The translations under genes and the position numbers were made by a program. Shown piece after piece: positions 52,187 through 61,454 of a stretch of 64,000 nucleotides of DNA. Positions within the stretch are counted from its first letter, which is position 1. The number at the start of each line of letters is the position of its first letter. This DNA is from Planctomycetota bacterium (GTDB lineage: Bacteria > Planctomycetota > UBA8108 > JACQVS01): assembly GCA_028280485.1 (NCBI GenBank), contig JANQLS010000192.1, forward strand, positions 1-64,000, given 5' to 3'. The notes beneath the pieces are model-generated. The model was given only the letters and a program-made list of their open reading frames with translations. It was not told the origin of the DNA and did no database searches.

Positions 52187-55100
52187 TTAGCGTTGAAGAC
52201 TTTCGATATTCCAACGTGCTGACTTCGCTTTTGTAAAGTTTTCAAAAGCTTGGTCGAAATTGGGAGACAATACGGGTTGGTCTTGGTTCTCTCCGGACCA
52301 GAAGGTCACAATCACAGGTAACTCAAAGGCTTTACGCCCGGCATCGCCAACGACAACTAAAGGAAAACGAATGACATGACCGACGAGTTTGTATTTCAGT
52401 GAACTCGCCTGTAATTGTTGAACTTTCTTATCCCACGGCTTCCCTCCGAGGTATTTTAAAAACCTCATGACGTACCAACCATCGATCGAATTCGCGACCA
52501 ACTTCGTGCCCTTAAAACTGGGATTACGAATGTCTTGATTGCCGCATCGACCATCGCTGGCTTTGATTTCAAAGAACAAGCCTTTGGACTTTTCAGCGAC
52601 TAACTTTTCTTTATCAAATTTGAAAGAACGAATCTCCTCAGAATTCATTCCCAAATTGAAAACGATCTGCTGACCTTGGTTTCCGGTAATTAAGTTTCGA
52701 GCTCGACTCACTTGCCATAAGTTATTTCTGGCTCGCGGCCCCCAGTTACAAAGCGAGAAACTGATATCACCCGGGAAAGTCAGCTCGAAAGAATCGATCA
52801 AGGTTTCGAGACGTTCTCCACCCACTTCGGTGCTTTCTTCGGGACGATAGAAGACGGAGAAGCCCAAATCACCCTTCAAGAAATCTTTGATCTCTCCACA
52901 AAGAATCGAGGCAAAAGTTTTAACCCTTTGAGAGAAATCGGGAACACCTTCTTGAGACTTAGGAAGCGAGGGGCGTGCGCGAGTGACCAAACCTTCTAAA
53001 TTGTAAGATTGATCTTCTACCGTGACCTCATCGAGCCCCCCCAAGAAGCGAGCTCTTTTTTGATCCGCTAAAGCTAAGAGTTCATCGACCGGAACGCCCT
53101 TCTGAGTGGGGTCTCCACCGAAGGGGAACTTGTCAGTTGCCAACCTATCGAATTGATCGATGAAGACATTGGATTCCGAAATGAGCTTGTGAGCTAAAAA
53201 TGCCGTCAGCTCGCCTTCTAATCTCTTCAAGAGTTGGATGCGTTGACGGGTGAAGAAGTTTTCACTTTTATTACCCAGTTTCTCAATTTGGCCCCTGAGA
53301 GTATCAATTCGAACCGCGAGTACGGCTCCAAATGTATCGGGGAGCAATCGGGTTTCTTCCAACAGACCTAAGAAATCTTTGATCTGCATATAATCGGACT
53401 GCTGAGAAGCAGAAACTTTTTGTCCTGTAGGATCGAATGCAGCTTTCACTCGGCCGTATTCTAAAACAGCAGAATCGTTGGAAGCTGAAACCAGCTTTCC
53501 GATGAAATCGAAAGCTTTTTTTCCGTTCTGTAAATACTCGCGAAGATTCTGAACCACTTGGCGATCTAATTCCCCTGAGGTTCCTTGGTAAAGTGTCTTG
53601 AAGAAGGCAAAGTTTGAATTCTCATTCAAAAAGGTACTTCTCTGAGTACTCGAATAGCCCATTTCCGCACTCGGCAGGAAAGACAACTGGGGCTTGTGTT
53701 GCTCCATTAAATCCGTCAGGGACTTACGTGCGTCTAAAGTAGCTCCTTCTTCCATTTTCTTAAGAAGAATCCCGACCTGAGGCATCCCCCGATCCATCAA
53801 CTTCGATAAGTAGGGTTCCCACGATAATCGCTGAATCAACAGTTCCCTCAAGCCAGTCGAGAGGTTATTGGGATTAGCGTTTTCTTTCTGAACGAGGGGA
53901 AGAGCTTTACTCCAAAAGTGAACGAACAGAAGTTGCAACCCACCGTTAAACAGATTGGAATTTAAGGTCTTATCCGCAGGGGTAAGATTATCTAAACCCA
54001 CATTGTTGGCTTGAAGCTTTTGAAATTCGGCGTACTCAATCTTCAATGTCTTTTCATTGAGATCGGTACACGCTCCCGAATTCATCACCAGCTTTTTAAC
54101 GGCCTCGGGATTGTCGTTGAGATCATTCAACTCTTTGCGGGCATTCTCAATCGTTTTGATCAGCAAGTTATCTTCTTCACCCGTGACCTCTTTACTGAAG
54201 TCACTGATGACGCTGAGCATTTTTTTAGTGGAGTTATCGATTTCAAGCGCCAACTGATTTTGATCTACGACAATATTGAGATCATTGAGCTCATTCCGAG
54301 CATCGATCAACAAGGTTTGAAACAATGACTTGAGATCGTTTTGGGATAGTTTCCAGTTCTCAAGTTGAGCATCCCCGATGTTCCAAGTTTCTAAAATATC
54401 GGTCTTCGCGATCAAATCTTTGAAGAGGGACTGTAATTGTCCTAACTCAGGATCGAAAGCCTCGTAGACGAGAAAGCCGACGATTCCTTTGCTGGTGGCC
54501 TGAATGTCTTTGGGGAGCATCGAAGCCACTAAAGACTTCACGGCTTCTATTTTAGTATTCCCCGGTGCGCCACCTTCTTTAGGTGCTGAGGTTGTCTTTT
54601 GCTTTTCCAATGCTTTTTGAAAAGTTGCATTCACTTCTTGTAAAGTGGCATCCAAGTTTTTCGACAGCAATGCGATATCGAGAACTTGCTGAGCAACCGT
54701 CTTGTCGTCGACATTGGAACCAGCGGAACCATCTAAAGCGATACGGGCTTGTTTAAACTTAGCAGCTTGATCGAACAGCTTCCCGTAGAGTTTAAAGAGA
54801 TAACCCTTTCCTTCGACCTCTTCATGGAGGATGGAACTCGAAAGGCTAGAAGTTTCGTAAGCTTCCTTGATGATGGTGACGAGGGTGAGATCCTCTTGGC
54901 TAAAGGTCTTTTTGAAGTAGTCTTTGATCTTGACCCCAAGCTCGGTCGTATTGGCTTCAACTGAAGATTCATGTTCGATGTAGGGCTCTTGAAAGAAGAG
55001 CTTAATTCCAGCGCTCTCCTCCGGACCTACGATCGGCTCGTAAAGTTCCACCGCCGTACGAGCGATGTCGTGAAACTTAGCTTTAGAACTTAAAAAGGAT

Positions 55101-56869
55101 TGCATGCGTCTTCGATCAGAATAAATCTTATCGATGGTCTGACCCAACTGAGCAAAGGCTACCGGCTTACCAGCAGGTCTCAATGCATTGCGAGCGTACG
55201 CTGCATTTCCTTTAGTGATATACCGCCTGAGTTCCCACCAGAAGATTTGATCCAGGCGTTGGCTAATTTGTTCTTCATCCCCCGTAGATATTTTGATGTC
55301 AGGGTTTTCGAGTAACTTGAATGTATCTACTACGAGATCCCCTTCACCCCCACCTCGAGGAGTAAATTTATAATCTAAGTACGGCGGTGCATCGGGAGCT
55401 TGCGTGGGATAAGTTGCTTTTTCAACAGCCAGCAACTGTTCATAAAGCGTATTGTAAGAGCCCGACTGGCTAAACAACTGCCAAATGAAAAAACCGATTC
55501 CAAGAACTGCCAAAGCACCAGCTCCGATTTGCGAAGCCAATCGAATCGTTCCCATCGTTCCTTCAACCTTGGTAGAAGGCCGACTCAAGCCCGATTCTTT
55601 AAAAACCTTTGCCGTATAAAAATCATGAACGAAGTAAGGACGCCCAAAGAGATCATCCTGCATCTCGATCATCATCGTCCCCATCGCGGGAGCAGGAGTG
55701 GGAGCCTTCGCGGCTTCACGCTTCTCAAGCTCAACGAGTGAACTCAGGGGATTTTGATCTTGACCACCACTGGAGAAAAAGAAACCACGGAAACGGTGAG
55801 GTTCTTCATAGCGACTGAATTCGAAGATCTTTTCTAAGTAAATTTCTAAAACGCTTTGGAAGCGTTGAAACTCTTCAGGAAAGAGATAAATGAGGTCGGC
55901 ATTCTCAGGCGTTTCCCCGTCGCGAAGAATTTCACTTCTTAAAATATCGAGATCATCGCCGACGCGGCCAAAGGCTTCCTTTAGCCAATTGGGATCGTAA
56001 GCATCGTCGATAGAATGGGGATTACTCCAACCGAAGAGCGTTCCTTGTCGATCTGGCGGCAATAAGGTGAAGAGTTCTTCGAAGCCACGAATCTTATCGC
56101 ACTTGGTCACCAAGATATAAACGGGGAAGACCACACCTAATTTGCGTTGAAGGTCTGAAAGTTTGTCGTGAAGAATCGTTCCTACTTTTTTCGCGTTCTC
56201 AACGACCTTCTCCCGATTCTCTTCGGAAGAGATCAAGGAATCAGCAGGGATCGCCACGACAACACCATCGATAGGCTTACGAGGTCTTACTCGTTTCAGG
56301 AGCTTAAGAAAATTTTCCCAGACGGGAACCACGGGTGAACCCGCATCGTGAACGGCGAAGCGGCCAGCAGTATCTAAGATGACGGCATCGTTGGCGAACC
56401 ACCAATCGCAGTTGACAGTTCCTCCGATACCTTGTTGTTCTCCGCCGAGGGGCCATCGAATGTTCGACTTTCTTAGGGACGTCGTTTTGCCTGAACCAGC
56501 TTCTCCCATCAAAACATACCAAGGCAATTCGTAGAGAAAGCCCTTACCCAAACTGGTTTTTAGAGTTTGGATAGCCGTTTTAAACTTATTCTTAAGTTCA
56601 CCAGGCGATGTTTCTTGGAGTCCCGCAGGAAGATAAGTGGGTTGATTGGAGAGTTCATTCTCAAGTTTCTTGCTCGCCCAACGAGCCTTTAAGAAACCGA
56701 TCAAAACTTGAGCGAGCACCCAAATAAAGAATGCAGCGACGACGGCCGCAGCCACGAGAGCACCGGTAGTCCAAGACTTCCAGAGTCCGACTCCCACTCC
56801 GACCAAAGCAACGACCACGCCGAGGACGAGAAGGAATTTCCAGTTTTTAAGAAGTTTTAGTGCGTTCAC
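52187..56869 (-). CDS. tssM: T6SS inner-membrane protein TssM (IcmF-like), 1560 aa
   Basis: The N-terminus has two transmembrane helices (11-30 and 37-60). A P-loop domain has Walker A GEAGSGKTT (122-130) and Walker B-like VILDTAGRF (near 165-171). A third helix is at about 445-466 (ALAVLGIGFFIWQLF). The remaining ~1090 residues are periplasmic, the IcmF-related and TssM C-terminal regions. TssM links TssL and TssJ across the envelope. It is longer than many TssM proteins (commonly ~1100-1300). GTG start; stop lies 15 bp before TagF's start. Confidence 0.93.
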   Translation of the reverse strand: MNALKLLKNWKFLLVLGVVVALVGVGVGLWKSWTTGALVAAAVVAAFFIWVLAQVLIGFLKARWASKKLENELSNQPTYLPAGLQETSPGELKNKFKTAIQTLKTSLGKGFLYELPWYVLMGEAGSGKTTSLRKSNIRWPLGGEQQGIGGTVNCDWWFANDAVILDTAGRFAVHDAGSPVVPVWENFLKLLKRVRPRKPIDGVVVAIPADSLISSEENREKVVENAKKVGTILHDKLSDLQRKLGVVFPVYILVTKCDKIRGFEELFTLLPPDRQGTLFGWSNPHSIDDAYDPNWLKEAFGRVGDDLDILRSEILRDGETPENADLIYLFPEEFQRFQSVLEIYLEKIFEFSRYEEPHRFRGFFFSSGGQDQNPLSSLVELEKREAAKAPTPAPAMGTMMIEMQDDLFGRPYFVHDFYTAKVFKESGLSRPSTKVEGTMGTIRLASQIGAGALAVLGIGFFIWQLFSQSGSYNTLYEQLLAVEKATYPTQAPDAPPYLDYKFTPRGGGEGDLVVDTFKLLENPDIKISTGDEEQISQRLDQIFWWELRRYITKGNAAYARNALRPAGKPVAFAQLGQTIDKIYSDRRRMQSFLSSKAKFHDIARTAVELYEPIVGPEESAGIKLFFQEPYIEHESSVEANTTELGVKIKDYFKKTFSQEDLTLVTIIKEAYETSSLSSSILHEEVEGKGYLFKLYGKLFDQAAKFKQARIALDGSAGSNVDDKTVAQQVLDIALLSKNLDATLQEVNATFQKALEKQKTTSAPKEGGAPGNTKIEAVKSLVASMLPKDIQATSKGIVGFLVYEAFDPELGQLQSLFKDLIAKTDILETWNIGDAQLENWKLSQNDLKSLFQTLLIDARNELNDLNIVVDQNQLALEIDNSTKKMLSVISDFSKEVTGEEDNLLIKTIENARKELNDLNDNPEAVKKLVMNSGACTDLNEKTLKIEYAEFQKLQANNVGLDNLTPADKTLNSNLFNGGLQLLFVHFWSKALPLVQKENANPNNLSTGLRELLIQRLSWEPYLSKLMDRGMPQVGILLKKMEEGATLDARKSLTDLMEQHKPQLSFLPSAEMGYSSTQRSTFLNENSNFAFFKTLYQGTSGELDRQVVQNLREYLQNGKKAFDFIGKLVSASNDSAVLEYGRVKAAFDPTGQKVSASQQSDYMQIKDFLGLLEETRLLPDTFGAVLAVRIDTLRGQIEKLGNKSENFFTRQRIQLLKRLEGELTAFLAHKLISESNVFIDQFDRLATDKFPFGGDPTQKGVPVDELLALADQKRARFLGGLDEVTVEDQSYNLEGLVTRARPSLPKSQEGVPDFSQRVKTFASILCGEIKDFLKGDLGFSVFYRPEESTEVGGERLETLIDSFELTFPGDISFSLCNWGPRARNNLWQVSRARNLITGNQGQQIVFNLGMNSEEIRSFKFDKEKLVAEKSKGLFFEIKASDGRCGNQDIRNPSFKGTKLVANSIDGWYVMRFLKYLGGKPWDKKVQQLQASSLKYKLVGHVIRFPLVVVGDAGRKAFELPVIVTFWSGENQDQPVLSPNFDQAFENFTKAKSARWNIESLQR

Positions 56870-56885
56870 TTGATTTCTTTCAGGC

Positions 56886-57731
56886 TCAGTTCCCAGTCGG
56901 GTTGGACTCGGTTTTCTTTTCTAAAGTTGGATCGGCTCGTTTATCTAAGCGGTAATTCATGCTGCTGTCGATCTTGTCGAGAGTTTCGTGAATGCCACCC
57001 TTCATCACTTTCTCAAAGAGGAGGTTGGCCCCAAACAAAACCACGACGGCGATCGCAAAGAAGACTAAGGACTGGAGGGCGTTGGGGATCTTGCTTCCCA
57101 TGTCTCGCGCTTCGATATAGTCGTAAGCTTGAGGAGAGACCTTCGCTGAGCTTTTTGTTTTACCGTCGGTATAACAACTGTGAAGTCGCCGACGTAGATC
57201 AGCTAACTCTTGGGAGCTTTGCGATCCGGGAGCTTGTTTTTGTCGTTGAGCGAAGTACTTACCGTGAAAACCTAAAGAAATCACATTGAAGTAAACTTCA
57301 GCGAGATCACGCTCACCAGGATCTCTTCGGGAGAGTACTTGTTCGATCTTTTCGAACAAACTTTGACCTGCAGATCGAGTGTTGAAAAAAGCCATCTCCA
57401 GGGGATAACTATTCCAATCACTTTTGCCGGGCCAATCGATCATGCCCGACATAAAAATTTCATCCGCCAAGGCGACCATCGCGTATTGGGCTTCCTTATA
57501 TAAGTTGAAGCCCGAAGCACCGCTTTCACCCGCTTCGGTGGCTTGATTCCTCAAAACCTGAGCCAAGGATTCCCAAACAGGATTGGGCCCTCGATTGCCT
57601 GGGTTTTTCGGATCGAAGGGAACTGGGTTTTCAGGCAAGTACGCCCAGCGACCACTTCGAATGGCGTGTTTTTGCTTTTCGATCTCGATATAAAATTCGG
57701 AGAACTTCTCCTGCAACCATCTTTGTCCCAT
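56886..57731 (-). CDS. tssL: T6SS inner-membrane protein TssL (DotU-like), 281 aa
   Basis: The cytoplasmic DotU domain (about 1-200) includes YAMVALADEIFMSGMIDWPG, the family's DE-[TIF] region, and a single C-terminal transmembrane helix (about 222-245, LVFFAIAVVVLFGANLLF). It has only a short periplasmic tail, so no OmpA-like peptidoglycan-binding domain is fused. It precedes tssM with 16 bp between, and follows TssK. Full length. Confidence 0.92.
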   Translation of the reverse strand: MGQRWLQEKFSEFYIEIEKQKHAIRSGRWAYLPENPVPFDPKNPGNRGPNPVWESLAQVLRNQATEAGESGASGFNLYKEAQYAMVALADEIFMSGMIDWPGKSDWNSYPLEMAFFNTRSAGQSLFEKIEQVLSRRDPGERDLAEVYFNVISLGFHGKYFAQRQKQAPGSQSSQELADLRRRLHSCYTDGKTKSSAKVSPQAYDYIEARDMGSKIPNALQSLVFFAIAVVVLFGANLLFEKVMKGGIHETLDKIDSSMNYRLDKRADPTLEKKTESNPTGN

Positions 57732-57736
57732 GGTGC

Positions 57737-59107
57737 TTAAGTCTCCTTTCTCACGTAGACATCGATGAGGCGAGGACGCTCATGACCCGGAGGATCATCA
57801 CCCGCGCGAACAAAGAAGAGTTGTTGATTCGTTTTTAATGCTTGGAGAGATTCTTCACTGAGTTTGAGCTGATAGAGAAGAGTTCCGCGCTCCAGTTGAA
57901 GGTCGATTGGATGAGGGTGAACCACATCGCGATCGATACCTAATATTCGAAATTTGATAAAATCTCTCACTTGCTCGGCATTTGCGATGATGCAGTTGTT
58001 GTCAACCCAACGCCCTAAGGCTTCGGCATCCGAACGTGCACCACCTCTGACAGCGAAGTAAATATCTCGACTGAGGTGATCGGGCTTTAAATTTAAAACT
58101 TCGAACTTTCCATCTGAGCCCCGGATCTCTAAGCGATCGTAATTATCAACTCCTTCATCGAGAGCAATCGAAATGCGTTGGATGAGTTCATTGAACGATC
58201 TTCTCAGATTGGTGTGCTCATAAGCCGGAGCTGGGCCGGGAATTTCAAGTTCGAATCTCAGGGTGCTGAGTTCACCTAGCATACGGCAGAGTGACATGTA
58301 GATATCGACAGGTCTAAAACCATCGGTCTCTACCATTTGTTCTAAGGGAATTAATGTCCCTACTAAACCGAAAGCTCTCAGGCGATTTTCTAATCGAGGA
58401 TCTTGACGTTGATGTCGAACAGCAGCATCGAATCCACCCGCTGCTTCAGCGGCTTTGGCTCGAACGAGCTTACAGAGATCCCTAACCTTATCGGCGATCA
58501 CACTTTCATTGGTAACCAAGATCGTGGGAGGGATGTAATCGTTAACTTGGAAAACTCCGCCTTCATAAACCAACTCAGCGATGGGGACGGTTTGAAATCC
58601 CGTGGGATCTTCATCACCGATCAATAACTGAGCTTTGACGCGTAGGAAGCTCACGGGAGATTCATTAGTTCCCGTTGAGCAGTCAGGCACTTCTACCGCT
58701 GGCTGAACCTTGTACCGGAGGGCGTGCCCTACATCTTCACCATCCGAAACTTCGACGGACTTTTCCATCGGATCGGGCACGGCCAAAATCACCGGCACGA
58801 CATCTCCATCGTGAAGCCGCTCTTTCACAATTTCTAAGTCTCGCTCTAGAGGACTCGACAAGGAAGAGCTATCGATCACTAAGCCATCGGGAAAAACAGC
58901 TTCGACGGCGGTGACGACAAATCGGCCCGCAGCGATCGCATCGTGGTCGAGTTGAAGCTTCTGAACTCCCCAGTGATAAGGAGAGAGCGAAAAAGCCTTG
59001 TACGACAAGAGATCTTCAGTTCGCTGAGCGAACTGCTGAAAATGATGGGGCTGAAGAAACATCCCCTCATACCAATGAATGGGAGGGGGTACTTTTTTCT
59101 GAAACAT
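57737..59107 (-). CDS. tssK: T6SS baseplate adaptor TssK, 456 aa
   Basis: The N-terminal signature IHWYEGMFLQPHHFQQF is diagnostic for TssK (WxEGMFLxPxHFQ). The body has the expected shell and arm segments, with GLVGTLIPLEQMVET and a C-terminal head (HPHPIDLQLERGTLL). TssK joins the baseplate to TssL and TssM, in the cytoplasm. It overlaps neither neighbour: tssL starts 5 bp beyond the stop; tssJ ends 12 bp upstream of the start. Confidence 0.94.
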   Translation of the reverse strand: MFQKKVPPPIHWYEGMFLQPHHFQQFAQRTEDLLSYKAFSLSPYHWGVQKLQLDHDAIAAGRFVVTAVEAVFPDGLVIDSSSLSSPLERDLEIVKERLHDGDVVPVILAVPDPMEKSVEVSDGEDVGHALRYKVQPAVEVPDCSTGTNESPVSFLRVKAQLLIGDEDPTGFQTVPIAELVYEGGVFQVNDYIPPTILVTNESVIADKVRDLCKLVRAKAAEAAGGFDAAVRHQRQDPRLENRLRAFGLVGTLIPLEQMVETDGFRPVDIYMSLCRMLGELSTLRFELEIPGPAPAYEHTNLRRSFNELIQRISIALDEGVDNYDRLEIRGSDGKFEVLNLKPDHLSRDIYFAVRGGARSDAEALGRWVDNNCIIANAEQVRDFIKFRILGIDRDVVHPHPIDLQLERGTLLYQLKLSEESLQALKTNQQLFFVRAGDDPPGHERPRLIDVYVRKET

Positions 59108-59119
59108 TCTAGGTCAGGC

Positions 59120-59683
59120 TCAATTCTTTTTTCGGGTATAGAAAAGTAAGGTTTCGGGGGTGTCATAGAACTTCACATCGAAATCTTGATGCTTCACGTG
59201 AATGTGAATGAAGTTCGTGACCGGTCTTAAGGGATCAGTGAGGGAGATTTGTCGAACGCGGTTGTTGATCACTCCCCCTTCACCAGCGACTGCATCTTCC
59301 ATCGTCGAGAAAACAAAGAGTTGATTGGCACCACATTGTTTCACCTGTTCAGGTTTTTCGAGCAGAGGATCCGTGTGTGCCCCCCGCTTGTAGTCCCCTA
59401 ATTCAACGTAGGTACAAAAACCAAGCTGGCTCTGTTGTTCAGCCCAAGACTTTGCTTTCCAGTAAGTTTTAATTTCGCTAAGCTCAAAAGTTTGTTCAGG
59501 GCCCGGCCAGACCATCAGGAGATTGGTAGAACCGTTGTAATTCGCATCTTTATCTGTCTTGACTCCGACGGTATAGCGATTCCAGCCCAACCATCCTTCG
59601 ATCGTGCAACATCCCTGAGAGATAAACATTACCCCTAAGCTCAGTAAGATGAGCTTCACTCTTCCATTCAGCAAACCGTTCAT
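59120..59683 (-). CDS. tssJ: T6SS outer-membrane lipoprotein TssJ, 187 aa
   Basis: A signal peptide ends with FISQGC (Cys25), a lipobox. The mature protein has the beta-sandwich pattern of TssJ (LMVWPGPEQTFELSE; FVFSTMEDAVAGE; FIHIHVKHQDFDVKF). It should be anchored in the outer membrane and contact the periplasmic end of TssM. Position between tssK and the coiled-coil gene agrees with the order tssJ-tssK-tssL-tssM. The family is divergent, so the label rests on size, lipoprotein signal and context. Confidence 0.82.
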   Translation of the reverse strand: MNGLLNGRVKLILLSLGVMFISQGCCTIEGWLGWNRYTVGVKTDKDANYNGSTNLLMVWPGPEQTFELSEIKTYWKAKSWAEQQSQLGFCTYVELGDYKRGAHTDPLLEKPEQVKQCGANQLFVFSTMEDAVAGEGGVINNRVRQISLTDPLRPVTNFIHIHVKHQDFDVKFYDTPETLLFYTRKKN

Positions 59684-59772
59684 TAAACACAGTCCCTTCT
59701 CAGTGTACGCTCCAAATAGATAGGTAAGTTCCCCTCTAATTGTTTTTCATTTTGGTCGGTTCAACGCCTTCC

Positions 59773-60813
59773 TCAACTGAGTAAGCTAGGCTGGCGATCT
59801 CGGATTTGAGCTTTAATCTTAGTGCGAAGAAGCTCGATCAAATTGTTGTAAAGCGACATCCGTTGATAGATTTCGGAATAGACGACCCAAGGCTTCGAGC
59901 GCTGCTCTTTGGCAACTCGTTCGATGTTTTCTGGGTCTAAGCTCTCTTGGAGTTTTTCACACCAACTCCTCAAGCTATTCCAAGTTCCTCCAACGAGGAT
60001 CTTCCAACAATCACGCAACATCTCACAGTGAGAATTTAGATCGGCTTGATCGTTAAATGAAGAAGCTAAAATGTGATCAAACTTTTGAAGATTGATCGTA
60101 AGTTTTAATTTACTGAAGACGTGAGTAAGGTTTCGATCTGTCCCCTCGAAGTATTTCCCCAAGATGGCAAACTGTTCAAGAAGTTGCTTTTCATCCACTC
60201 GAAGGCCGTGGGCGTTCGTATCGACTTTTAAAGATTGTAAAACGGAGTTAGGAGAAAGGCCGGGACTCAAGACCGCAGGTGCGGGCTCACTCAACTGTGC
60301 TTTTAAATCTTCATTTTGCTTTTCTAATTCTTGGATCTTCTGGTTGAGCCGAGCGATTTCCTCTGGATCAGCTACGGGTGTGGGCTCCGGTTTGGATTCA
60401 GCCGGAGACTCAGGCAGATCCGAGAAGAAATCACCATCGTCAGCCGAAGGCGGAGTAGCTTCAGATGGGTTTTGAGCTGCGGCTTCAACCTGCCCGGGAC
60501 CGATCCCACTTAAGAAGAGATCGATACTTCCCATTCCGATGGGCCTCTCCGGTTCAGAAGCAGCGGGAGCCTGAGGAGGTGGGGCTTGAACAGCGGGTTC
60601 ATCAACCGGTGCGGTCTGAGGCTCTGATTTTGAGAGGGCATCCCAGTCGATCTCGTTTGATATACGTTCCTGGACTCCAGTGATCACTCGACCCCAATAA
60701 TCCTTCAGGCGACTGGCACCCTGGGGGTCTAGATCTTCAAGAGAAATCAGAACTGAATGGATCACCTCGACGAGTGCGTGAATTCGTTCTCGTTCGATGG
60801 CTTCCTGGGACAT
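59773..60813 (-). CDS. Unrecognised T6SS-operon protein with coiled coil and disordered linker (346 aa)
   Basis: An N-terminal helical domain of ~70 residues (LVEVIHSVLISLEDLDPQG) is followed by a proline-rich linker (about 70-150) holding SIDLFLSG and DFFSDLPE, a coiled coil (about 152-172; LNQKIQELEKQNEDLKAQLS), and a C-terminal helical domain (about 200-346; FAILGKYFEGTDRNL). No signal peptide. It is not TssA, TssB/C/E/F/G or ClpV by any motif I can see. It is the first large gene of the operon, ahead of tssJ, and its linker motifs resemble those of the FHA protein. A cytoplasmic scaffold or regulator is inferred. Confidence 0.7.
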   Translation of the reverse strand: MSQEAIERERIHALVEVIHSVLISLEDLDPQGASRLKDYWGRVITGVQERISNEIDWDALSKSEPQTAPVDEPAVQAPPPQAPAASEPERPIGMGSIDLFLSGIGPGQVEAAAQNPSEATPPSADDGDFFSDLPESPAESKPEPTPVADPEEIARLNQKIQELEKQNEDLKAQLSEPAPAVLSPGLSPNSVLQSLKVDTNAHGLRVDEKQLLEQFAILGKYFEGTDRNLTHVFSKLKLTINLQKFDHILASSFNDQADLNSHCEMLRDCWKILVGGTWNSLRSWCEKLQESLDPENIERVAKEQRSKPWVVYSEIYQRMSLYNNLIELLRTKIKAQIRDRQPSLLS

Positions 60814-60834
60814 CCTACAACCTCGATGTAACTA

Positions 60835-60975
60835 CTAGGGCTTGGCCCAATAATGGGTTCTCGTTAAAAAAGCTCTACCCATGAATTCGTCAGTTTTGGC
60901 GACAAACCGAGCTTGAAAATGAGGATCTTCAATTCCTTCAGTAATCCCTAAAATGAAAAAAATTACCGGCCCCAT
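60835..60975 (-). CDS. 46-aa ORF at the head of the T6SS operon
   Basis: ATG 60975 has AAGGTG 5 nt upstream; the frame ends in TAG at 60835, 21 bp before the ATG of the coiled-coil protein gene. The peptide begins with a hydrophobic MGPVIFFILGI, then a polar segment (EGIEDPHFQAR, FVAKTDEFMGRAF) and ends HYWAKP. It is short and has no known family; it may be a genuine micropeptide, a leader peptide or the C-terminal remnant of a larger gene. Confidence 0.45.
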   Translation of the reverse strand: MGPVIFFILGITEGIEDPHFQARFVAKTDEFMGRAFLTRTHYWAKP

Positions 60976-61042
60976 CAGAGCACCTTATTAAAAAATAATC
61001 GCGCTGACATTTCAGAACTTAAGAAACAAAAATCTATCGCCG

Positions 61043-61081
61043 GCTGTTCCGGGCGAACCGGTGGGAAAACCAGCGAACAGC
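61043..61081 (-). other. Possible structured leader in front of the T6SS operon
   Basis: GCTGTTC at 61043-61049 pairs with GAACAGC at 61075-61081, enclosing an inner stem, CTGGT/ACCGG on the minus strand with one G-U pair. The nested stem-loop lies about 70-105 nt upstream of the 46-aa ORF. It matches no riboswitch class I know; it may be a terminator-like or regulatory hairpin. Confidence 0.3.
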
Positions 61082-61350
61082 TTGAGAGAAAAGCCGCCAA
61101 ACCCAACAATAAGTCCTTCCAGATATTACCTTTAGGATCAAATTAAGTAAATGGCCTTCTGGGCTCTCCCCACATTTTCCACGAACCCTGGGTAGGGTCT
61201 TCAGAGATCTAAACGAGTTAGGGTGAGGATCTGGACGGAAAAAATATTAACAGTCGGTTTGGAAGGTGAGATTTGAGTGTGAAGATTCACTCAATGGGGG
61301 GGGTTTTTACATTCATTATAATTTGCACCCCGAAATCAGATCAAAGCCCA

Positions 61351-61411
61351 TTAACTAGCCCGAAGCGCTAGCGAGGATCATATCCCCTCGCTAGCGCTTC
61401 GGGCTAGTTAA
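61351..61411. repeat. 61-bp perfect palindrome (CTAGCCCGAAGCGCTAGCGAG family)
   Basis: The 26-bp arms (61351-61376, 61386-61411) are exact reverse complements around a 9-nt spacer. The arm core matches the palindrome at 26399-26468. It lies 44 bp beyond the stop of the response-regulator gene (minus strand). Confidence 0.9.
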
Positions 61412-61454
61412 GAGACTTTTCAAAGAAATTATATCGGAATGTGTAGGTAGGAAA

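Larger units (their letters stand above)
60976..61454. other. 479-bp gap upstream of the T6SS operon
   Basis: This is the leader of the minus-strand T6SS operon and the gap to the convergent-side regulator at 61455. It holds a stem-loop at 61043-61081 and a perfect palindrome at 61351-61411. No gene is seen. Confidence 0.5.
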
